A stretch of DNA of 64,000 nucleotides from a virus, in the IMG/VR virus record IMGVR_UViG_3300027736_000043, positions 1-64,000 of that record. One strand, given 5' to 3'. Made by a program: the position numbers and the translations under genes. How positions within the stretch are numbered: position 1 is the stretch's first letter; every line of letters starts with the position of its first letter. Below are positions 35,001 through 47,000 of the stretch, piece after piece. The notes under the pieces were generated by a model. The model was not told the origin of the DNA. It searched no databases and saw only the letters and a program-made list of their open reading frames with translations.

Positions 35001-38000
35001 CAACTCGTGACACATATCAACGATTGATAGGCTGGCAGACTGCTGCTACTCCAACTCAAGATTATCAACAATTTAAATTTACATATACAGGTGCCACACT
35101 CAAATTGGATGTTGCTGTAAATGCACCAGTCAACAACACTCCTGCAATCAAAGTATATGCAGGATCAGAATTTCAAGCACCTGACACATACAGTTATCTA
35201 ACCACATCAAACAGCACAACAATTACGTTGAACAAAACCTATGTTCCAGGCGATATCATTGAAGTGTTGGTGTTAAGCGATCAAACTAGTAGTGCAGCAT
35301 TTTATCAAGTGCCTATCAATTTAGAAAACAATCCATTAAATGGCAACAGTGCAGAATTCACCCTTGGAACTATTCGCACACATTATGAAACTATTTGTGA
35401 AAATCTTCTGACTGTCAGTGGGCCAGTGAATGGCTCTAACAACACCAGAGATCTTGGTAATTTAGTTCCGTATGGATTGACTATCTTACAACAAAGTGCG
35501 CCATTGACATTGGCTGGATATTTTTTAAGGTCACCAGACTATAATATTTTTGCATCATTGAGTTTTGCTGACCGAGAATACAACAAATACAAATACCAAT
35601 TATTAGATGCAGTAACAAAGCAAAACATTGGGTTTGACTCAATTGGACAAGTGTTAGATATTGCCATCCAGGATGTTACACTGGGCCGAGTGGAAACACA
35701 ACCATTCTATTGGTCAGACATGTTACCGTCAGGCGCGGTATACACCACTACCACATATACCATTGGTTATACAAATACTGGTAGTTTTGATACTGTACAA
35801 GTTTATAATTATACGTCGGCCAACTATTTGGGTATGAATGTGTATCTTGGCGAAGTTTTACTTGTTAGAGATCGAGATTATATTGTAGCAACTGATGCTC
35901 CCCGAATCACAGTATTGATTGATTTAGCTGTTGGCAGCAAATTGATATTGCAAGAATACAGTGCCACATACGGTAGTTTTGCACCTAATACTCCTACCAA
36001 GTTGGGATTATATCCAGCTTTTGTACCTCAAGTGATTACCCAACGAACCAGCAATGGTAATGTACAAGTTACTCAAGGCCATGACGGATCAATCACTCCG
36101 CTGTTCAACGACATACGAGACCAAGTGTTGTTAGAGTTTGAAACCAGAATTTATAACAATCTTAAATTAGATGGCAATCCAGTACCGTTAACAATTGATG
36201 ATGTGTTGCCCGGTCAGTTTCGTAACACAGGATTCAGTTACTCAGAAATTACCCAAATATTAAATCAAGATTTTTTAAACTATGTAGGAGCAAATAAACT
36301 TGATTATCGTACACAAGATTTTCGTGCCGCAAACGAGTTTACCTGGAATTATAGTAGTACCAAGAACAAACTTAGTAACAGTGAAAACCTATTAGGTGCC
36401 TGGCGCGGCATAAATCGATATTTTTATGATACTGAGCAACCACAATATACTCCTTGGGAGATGTTGGGATTTAGTAAAAAACCCCTATGGTGGGAAAATG
36501 CCTACGGCCCTGCACCCTATACTGGTGATAATTTGGTGTTGTGGGATGATCTAGCAGCCGGCTATGTAGCTGACCCAATACAACCGTATTTCCTTCCTGA
36601 ATATGCACGTCCGGCCAGTATTAGCTCAACCGACGAACCGCCACGCGGTGGCATATGGGGACCTGGCCCATATCCTTCACTGGCACCAATTATACCAACC
36701 GGAGACGAAGGACAATTGTTAAGCCCGTTTAATACGGTAATGGGCACATATAACAATGCACAGTTTCAGAAAAGTTGGGCACCCGGCGACGGTGGACCTG
36801 TAGAAGCATCGTGGTGGAACAGCTCTAGTTATCCATTCGCAGTGATGCATGTGTTGGCAGTTACTCGCCCGGCTAAGTTTTTTGCATTGTTTGCTGACCG
36901 TGACTTGTATCGCTACAATGTAGAATTTGGACAATATTTGTTGAACGACCGATATCGCTTAGATGCCAACGGAGTTGAAGTTTATGGTAATGGTGTCAGC
37001 AAAGCCAGTTACATTGATTGGATAGTTGATTACAATCGACAATCAGGTATTAATTCCACAGACGTGCTCACAGCCGATTTGGCCAATCTTGATGTGAGAT
37101 TGTGTTACAGAATGGCCAGCTTTTCAGACAAACAATATATCAAACTATACACTGAAAAATCCAGTCCAAATTCTACCAACAATACATTGTTGATCCCAGA
37201 CGAAAGTTACAATCTATTACTTTATAAAAATCAACCATTTGATCGCACTAGTTATTCTTCAGTGGTTGTACAAAATGTTTCAGGCGGTTATGCAGTGTTT
37301 GGCTACAGCACATCTCAACCGTATTTCAAAGTGTTGGCCAGTAATTCTTCAGGGCAATTACGTACAATATCATCAGGAGGAGCTACGGTTCGTGTACCTA
37401 CGTTCTATACTAATAACGTGGTCGAAGTTCCATATGGATTTATATTTGCCAATGAAACCAGTGTGTGTGATTTCTTACTGAGCTATGAAAAATTATTAGA
37501 ACAACAGGGTATAACTTTTACCAATCGTGCCAATGGGTATCTATTAGATTGGAATCAGATGTGCCAAGAATTCCTGTATTGGAGTCAACAAGGCTGGGGT
37601 GAGAATGCTTTGTTGAATCTCAATCCTCTAGCAGCCAAACTCACAGTCACACGTGAACAAGCAGTGGTAGACAGTATAGTTGTACAAGCAATAGACAATG
37701 TGCTGCTGGATCAAAACAATAGAGAATTGCCCACACGTAATCTCAACATCACACGTATCAATAATACATTTACTTGTGAACCGTTGACCACACAAACTTT
37801 GAGTTTCATTGATTTAAAGTACACCAGCTACGAACACATGATTGTGTTGGATAATCAAAGTGTATTTGGAGATTTAATTTATCAACCTATCACCGGTGCT
37901 CGTCAGAGCCGACTGATTTTAATAGCATCTAATACTTCAGACTGGACTGGGCAGATTGATACCCCAGGTTTTATTCTCAATCAAAATAATGTAGAAGAAT

Positions 38001-41000
38001 GGTCAGGACTCAAACGATATACCAAAGGTCAAATAGTAAAATACAAAAATGTATATTGGAGTGCGTTAAACATTGTACAACCCAGCGAAAAATTCAATTT
38101 TAATGAATGGACACAAAGCGACTACACACAAATTGAATTGGGATTATTGCCCAACTTGGCCAACAAAGCCAATCAATTGTCCAATAGTTATAATATTAAT
38201 TCTGCCAATCTTGAAAGTGATAACGATTTATTAAGTTATGGATTGATTGGGTTCCGGCCGCGACAATACATGGCTGCGTTGAATCTAGATGATGTTAGTC
38301 AGCTCAATGTGTACCGTCAATTCTTGGGATCCAAGGGCACTATACTCAGTGCTGAGTTATTTTCCAATGCTAATCTTGGTAAAGAATCTGCAGATTACAG
38401 TATCTATGAAAATTGGGCAGTACTACGTTCCACCTATGGTGCTAATGCTAATCGTAGTTTTGTTGAACTGAAATTGGATCGCACTTACCTAAGTAGCAAT
38501 CCTAGTTTGGTACAAGTGGTGTTGCCACAACAAACAAGTTCTGCGGATCAACAAATACTGTTAAGCAATGTATGGAAACAAAGTTATAAATTAACCTCGC
38601 CAGATTTCTTACCAACTACTACAACTACACCTACTGACATAGCATTGCCAACTGCAGGATATGTAAATTTAAATGATGCTGATATCACAGTGTTTGACAT
38701 CAACGACTTGGCTAACATTGCTGCTAACCTTGATGCTATTGCAGTAGGAACATCAATTTGGATAGCAAAGATAAATGATTATGACTGGAACATATATCGT
38801 GCTCAAGCAGTACTTGGTACTATACAACACGTATGCGACAATCTAGATGGAACCAGTCGAGTAATATTCAGTCAAGCACATGGATTGGTTGCTGGAGACA
38901 CATTGATAATTAAATTCTTTGACACTGAAGTCAATGGAGTATATCAAGTGTTAAGTGTGAGTAATTTAACCACATTAAATATTGCGTTTCAGTTTGCTCA
39001 CAAACGTGCTGTAGCAAACGGAACTGGATTGGGATTCACATTGCAGACCATGCGTGTGGCACAGGCATCGGATGTGATTGATTTACCATATGCAAATGAT
39101 ATTGCAACAGGTGCTAAAGTTTGGGTGGACAATGATGGCAATGATCAATGGGAAGTGATACAAAAACAACAAGTATTTGTTGACTCATCACAAATCAGTC
39201 CATTGCTATTAGATGCTGGCGAACAATTTGGATCAGCAATTGCTCAAGCCACAGCAAGACTGGCCTTGTTTGTTGGTAGCCCACGCTATGGATTTAGTGG
39301 CAGCACACAAAAAGGTGCAGTGTATGTTTATGTTAAAAACGCTGGAGATCAATATGCTCCAGTAAGTCCAATTGCTGATGCAGATGGTATACTTACACTG
39401 GACCGCACTGGAGTCTTGGGCTATGGTAATGCTATAGATTTTGGCAATCAAACTTGGGCCGTAGCAGGAGCCAGCAAAAGTCTTGGACCCAGCAGCGAAA
39501 CTAACAACGGCTATGCTGCTGTGATCTATCGTGATCCAGCATTAGGACAACCAGGTGTGAATCCGTTTGCTAATTGGCAATTATTGACACTGCCGGGAAC
39601 CACAACATCAACCACTCCGGGCGCTGGAGAGTTTGGATATTCTGTTGCAATGAGTCTTGACGAGCGCTGGATGTATATTGGTGCTCCGGGATTAAACACA
39701 GTGTACGCATATGGTCGTGTGACCTGGGAAGATCAGATTGTGACTATACTTGGCGACGGAGTAACTAAACAGTACACCATCGGCAGTGCAATACAGATCA
39801 ACAATAGTAGCCAACTGAAAATTTTAATTGATGGGCAAGTGCAAACCACTGGCTATTCAATAGACGCAGCATTTGATAAAGTCACGTTTACCACAGCACC
39901 TGATTCAGGTGCATTAATAAAATTCCAACGCATCAATACTCAACAACTAGATGCACAAACTTACTATGATGTATCACAAACATCTACTACTGGTACTGGA
40001 ACAGGTGCTAAATTTACTATAATCCGCGTTCGTGGACAAGTGGGACAACCTGGCGCCACTTCTGGCGGAGTAGGTGCTACTTCATTGGGTTTGGGTTATG
40101 TAGTAGGCAATACCATAACCATTGCTGGAGCAAGTTTTGGTGGTACAAATAATATCGTACTAACTGTAACATCCATTGGCACAGGCGGTACTCTTGGTAA
40201 TTTTAATATTGCATATACTGCACCTACCTTGGCCACAGTATTTTCATTGAATGAATATTTCTTTACTGCTACCAACATCTATAGTTTTAGTATCACAGTT
40301 GATGGTGTTTTGTATCGACCCAATATTGATTACACGTTTGATACTGTCACACAAGATTTAACATTTACTGGTACTGGCCCAGCAGCTGGTACTGTGATTA
40401 TTGCAAAAGCACAAAGTTATTTCACCTATGTTAATTCTATCACAGCCAGCGGACTTGCTGCTGGAGATAGATTTGGACATTCAATTGCATGTACCACAGA
40501 CGGACGTCAAGTCGTAATTGGCACACCATATAGTACACAAAGCACCAACGCCGAAGCAGGTTCTGTATACATTGTTGATCGCAATGTTCAACGATTTATC
40601 TACGGTAGTGACGGATCAACTGTGACTTTTACTTTGTTAGGTACACCGGTAGCACCTGTTAGTGTTATTGTCAACAATGTATTTTTAACTAACCAAACAG
40701 ACAGCGTGATTGGTGCACCAAATACTTTCTATTGGAATGGTGCAAACACTGTCACAGTCAATGCTGATTTGCAATATGGTGATGTGATTGAGATTGAAAC
40801 CAATCAATTTGCTCAAATACAAAAAATTACTCAAAACACGGTGGCCAACTATTCAAATTTTGGACAAAGTGTAGATATTTGTCCTTACAATTGCAGTTTG
40901 TATGTGGGTGTACCGCAGAGCAGTACACAGATTTACAAAGGCGGAGTAGTTGAACGTGATGTAAATCAAAGCCGTGTTTACGGTACTATAACATCAACTG

Positions 41001-44000
41001 TGGCCAATGCTGCATTGGCCGCCGGCAATACAGTACGTGTAAACAACATGGATGTTGCGGTGCCTACAACTTGGAGCAGCCTAAGCTCATATTATAAAAA
41101 TGACGTAGTTTACAATTTATCTGGCAGCACTTATACTATCTATGTTGCATTACAAGATGTTCCGGCAGCTACCTTGTTGACCAATGTAAGCTACTGGAAA
41201 TCAGTTACTACTACCATAGTAGCAGCCAGCATTTATGTACGTGCATTAGCTGCACAAATAAACAGCACAGTACCTAATGTTATTGCCACTGTTGATGTCA
41301 GTGGATATTTGACTATATCAGTAAAAAATAATAATGCAGCTCCTGCATTTAACAAATTACAAGTAGCACCAGGATCAGTTGGATCAGCATTTACTACATT
41401 GGCGTTTAACACATTTGCATTTACTCAAACTATATTCAGTCCTTACCCTGTAAAATATGCCGCATTTGGCTCAAGTATAAACATTTCAGATTCTGCTACT
41501 ACATTAGTAGTAGGTGCTCCAAACGGTACTTTATATTTGATAACCATATTTGATGATGGTTATACAGATTTTGATGCGGATAGCACTACGTTTATTACTA
41601 CAGTAGATAATAGCGGTGCAGTTTATACATATGATTATTTGCCAGGTGCAAACATGAGCGTATCAAATCCAGGCAAGTTCTTGTTTGGGCAACAAATTAA
41701 CAACAGTGAAATAAATGCATTAGATTCATTTGGGGCAACTGTTGGATATGTTGATGGAATTTTAGTTGCCGGTGCACCAAATAATGATGTAGGTGACAGC
41801 ACAGCAAATTATGGGCGAGTATTCTTGTTTGAAAACCCTACCCGCAATGCAGCCTGGACAGTGATACGACAACAACAACCGGTGGTAGACATCAGTTTAC
41901 TCAATGGAGTATTTTCATATGATCGTATTACCAGTGCTACTACACAATTCTTTGACTTTTTTGATCCGTTACAAGGAAAAATATTAGGTGCAGCGCGGCA
42001 AAATATTGATTATATCAGTGGTATAGATCCTGCAAATTACAATATTGGTCCTAGTGGTATCAACGGTGCTACTTGGTGGGCAGGACACGTAGGAGAAGTC
42101 TGGTGGAACGTTAGTACAGTTCGTTTTATTGACCCCAACCAAGACGATATAACTTATGCCAGCCGGCGCTGGGGACAAGTTTTCCCAGGAAGCTCAGTGG
42201 ACATATATCAATGGATTTTGAGTACAGTACCTCCAGCTAGTTATACTGGGCCAGGAGTACCTTACAGCACTTCAAGTTACAGTATCAATACCAGACTCAA
42301 TCAAAATGGTATATTTGCTACCGAATACTACTTCTGGGTCCGTGGCATCACAACCACTGCTGTTCAAGAAGGAAAAACACTCAGTGTGGCCACCGTGGCA
42401 CAGTATATAGAAAATCCACGAGCCAGCGGCATAACTTATATGGCACCAATCAATGCCAGTACCATTGCTCTTTACAATGCTGCTGAATACATAGTGGCGT
42501 CGGACACTGTGATCAATATATCATTTGATAGGCAAGCTACAGAAAGCAATGTACATACTGAATATGAATTAATTGCTGAAGGAAAGCCAGATGCATTTTT
42601 AAGTACAAATCTTTATCGTAAATTACAAGACAGTTTCTGCGGAGTTGATACATTTGGTAATAATGTACCGGATCCCAATCTCAGTCCAGCAGAACGTTAT
42701 GGTGTACAATTTAGACCACGTCAAAGTATGTTTGTGGATAGATTTGATGCTCTTAAAAATTATCTCACAAGAGTAAATGCTGTATTGGCAAGATTTGTAA
42801 TTTCTGAAAGTCGCAGTTTTAATCTGCTCAACAGCTCTGAACCTGAACCAAGTGCAGCCACAGGCTTATGGAATTTAAGGGTAGCAAACTTAGAAATATT
42901 AGGATTTCAAAACATCTATACAGTACCATTGGGGTATCGTTATTTGGTAGTAAATGATAGTAATAATCGCGGGTTATGGACAATTTACACTGTGGTGGCT
43001 AGTGATCAGACAGCAGGTGAACGTCAATTATTATTGTCATTTGTACAAGGATACAATACTGCTGATTACTGGAGTTACATCGATTGGTATCTACCAGGAT
43101 ATAATTCCAGCACCAAAGCACTGGCAGAAGTTCCTAACAAAGCTGGACTAAAAACTTTAGGGTTGCCAGTGGGCAGTAGTGTTCGCGTCACTGCAAACTC
43201 ACAAGGTAAATGGGAAATATACTTGTTAACCAACACAGGATGGGAACGTGTTGGACTGCAAGATGGAACCATTGCATTTTCTGCAGAATTATGGGATTAC
43301 CAAATTGGTAGATTTGGGTTTGACCTTGAAGTATTTGATGCTCAGTATTATGATCAGGAACCTGTGACAGAAACACGAAAAATTATTCAAGCTATCAATG
43401 AAGAACTATTAATTGACGATCTTGCTATAGAGCGTAATCTTGCATTGACATTGATGTTTAATTATGTGTTGAGTGAATTCTCTGCACCCGAATGGTTAGT
43501 CAAAACCAGTTTGATTGATGTGGATCATAGAATACGTGATTTGGTTCCATATCAAAACTATCGCCGTGACAATCAAGAATTTGTAATAGATTACATACAA
43601 GAAGTTAAACCCTATCATGTGCAATTACGTGAATTTAATTTACGATATAATGGATTTGATCAATATCAAGGAAGTCTGACAGACTTTGATGTTCCAGCAT
43701 ACTATAACACTTCACTACCTGTACCACAATACACTAGCCCTATACTGTTGCCGTACGAGCATGGCAATTCTGATGTTGCTAATTTTTTAAGCGATTTGCC
43801 ATCTAATAGTGTGGTATGGTCCGAATTTCCATACAATCAATGGTACAACAACTATTTGCTAACGTTAACAGGCGTAACTATTGTTGATGGCGGCACAGGC
43901 TATACAGAACCACCATTGGTGATTGTTGGCGATGCTTGGACTAGTAACACAGCAGTTTCTATAAATCAACAATTATTTTATGTTAATAATAATGTAACTA

Positions 44001-47000
44001 ATTTGTATACTGTGGTAGCAAATGGAACAACAAGCACAGAACCTCCAACCTTTACTACAAATGGCAGTCAAACTAATGGTACTGCAATATTAACTTATGC
44101 TGGTATTGCTGCCACAGCAACCGCAGTAATTAGTAGTTTGGGGCAAATAGTAGCAATAAATGTAACTAGTTCTGATGCAGTATATCGGTCAACTCCTAGT
44201 ATATCATTTGATGGTGGTGGTGGTGGTGGATCGGGCGCTAGAGCCTACGCAGTTATAACTCCCGGACTTGCTCGCAGTTTCAAAACTACTATTAAATATG
44301 ATAGATTTCAATATTTCAGTGATGTCCGAGATTGGAGTTCCAGCGGAACTTATCAAGACGGCCAACTAGTGCGGTATGACGATCGTGTATGGCAAGCTGC
44401 CAGTGCAGATTCTACCGCAGTAGTAGGCCCCGAGTTTAATACTGAAGATTGGACACTAATTCCAGCTAGAGACCTGACTGGTGTAGATCGCACGATGGGT
44501 ATGTATGTGCCAGGAGTGAATCAACCCGGATTGGAATTGCCTTTGTTAATTGATGGAGTTGATTATCCAGGTGTTCAAGTTTATGGCAATTATTTCTTAG
44601 GAACCACCCCTAATGATGCCGCATACGCAAGTTCGTTTACAGACACTACATTAGGTGAAACTTTTTCTAGTATCAATGTAGACGGCGGCGAATTTGTAGG
44701 ATTGTATGAAGGTCACGCGCCTGAAGAATTAGTAAATGGTGCAGAATTTGACACCCTGGACATGCGTGTGTACACGCGCCCGGGTGCAGATTGGAACAGA
44801 GATGGGCATGGATTCCAAATGGCAGATAAACGGTATCTGTACACAGCCGCAGTAACCAACGTATTCAGTTGGGCTGGACTAGTAGAAAACCCAGTAGAAA
44901 TCTCAGTAGTCAATACCACTACCAATTTGCCATTGAGTCTAAACATTGATTACACAATAGATTGGATATTGCAGACCATTACTGTGTTAACCGTTGCTGA
45001 CAGCAATATCATAAGCATTACTGCATATGAACTTGGTGGCGGCAGTCAACTATATCGTGGCAATTTTGTAGGTACAGGAGCACAAACCACAATTATTCCT
45101 GTGAACGCTGCTGAAATTATAAGTTTGGCAATATTTGTCAATGGAACAATAACAAGTGGCGCAACTTGGACTTCGTATGTTGCCAGCACTGATTGGAATC
45201 AATTGACCAGCTATTCATATCAAGACATAGTCAATGTTAATGATGGTAGTTCTGCAGAAACTTACTATCGGGCATTAAAAGATGTACCAGCTGGGATTGA
45301 AATTACCAATGCTGCATATTGGTTAGAATATGTGCCTACGTTACAATCAATTGTTAATTTTGGTACAGTATATAACAGTACCGATGAGATAGCATTGGTC
45401 GCATTTGGTGTGTCAACCATTGATGCAGGATATTTTGTGATTGGTAGACAATATACTATTACCAATGTGGGGACAACTGATTTTGTAGCCATTGGCGCAG
45501 GTGCAAATACAATAGGAACAGTGTTTACGGCCTCAGGAGTAGGATCTGGCACTGGTAAAGCATCTACATCATACAGCTGGAGTACACCGCAAACTCAATA
45601 CATTGTGGCTGATGCAAATTTTGTCACATTCAAGACTACCACGTTAACTAATTCTTTACAAGGCAGTAATCTTGCCAGCATGATTGTCACACGTAACGGA
45701 TTGAGGTTACAACCTCCTGAAGGACGAGAATGGATCAGCGACGGCAGTTCTTTGGCATTTGCTTTGCCCACTCGCGGTGGTTACAGCCAAGCTATTATAA
45801 ATGCCACCACAGATGTCATTGTTTGGGTTGACAATATATTGCAACAACAAAGCATAGGTGGTGTACCCGGTGCATATAGCGTTACGCCATATGTGGCTGC
45901 CAATGATCGTGATGTAGTGTTCAACGTTCCGCCGCCAGCTGGTGCTATCATATTAATTGCAGTTACCACTCAATCAGGCTATCAATTAGCTGGCAATAGT
46001 CTACAAATTATAAGTGGCGTAAATCTAAATGATTTATTTACAGTAACAACTTTCAATGATACTTCACAATTGAACCCGTTGACATTGGTGTTTAATGGAC
46101 CGGTGGTTACAGGCGTAGAAGAGTCGGATCCGTTTGATCCGTTGCCAAATGATGCTGCATACAATAACCAACCGGGCAGTTATGATTATGCCACGGTTAC
46201 TGATACACAATGGAGTTTTTCATACAGCAAAGGGGCTGCTGTTTATGACAATCAATTCTGGTTAGAACGTGCTAATGTTAATCCAGCAAGACTTTGGGTT
46301 ACATTAGATGGATACGCATTGACCAATAGCATAGATTACACTGTTGAAGGTGAATATTTGATATTGGCATCTGGACCAATTAAATCTAATCAAATAATGG
46401 TCATAACAGAAATTACCAATAGCGTTGTTCCGGAGGCAATGGCGTTCCGTATATTCCAGGACATGCGCGGTGTACAAGCAACATATCGTATTACACCTGC
46501 TACTACCACAATATTAACGCAACCACTCAGTGCCACAGACAACGTAATGTACGTAGAAAATGTTCTTGCATTAGGCCATCCCAATCTTGATGCAGGTGTA
46601 TTTGGGGTATGTACTGTGAACGGTGAACGCATCATGTATAGAGACATTGATTTGGAAACCAACACCATCATTGGTCTCATGCGGGGAACTGCTGGTACAG
46701 CCGCTGCTGACCATGCAACTGGTGCTGCTGTTTACGATCTTAGTCGCGGTAATTTATTGCAAAGCAGCTATCAAGATTACATAGTATCAGACACCAGTGT
46801 TGGTGATGGATCTACCACAGTGTTTTATGCACCTAGCATAGCTGTTGACACCTTTGCGGACAGCAGCAGTGAAGCTCCGGCTATTGAAGTGTATGTTGGT
46901 GGTACACGCCAATATGCTTACAGTGACACAACTGCCACAAGTCAATACCGTTGGTTTGTGACAGATTTTGACCCATTGGCAGTAGATTTTGTTGTGGATG

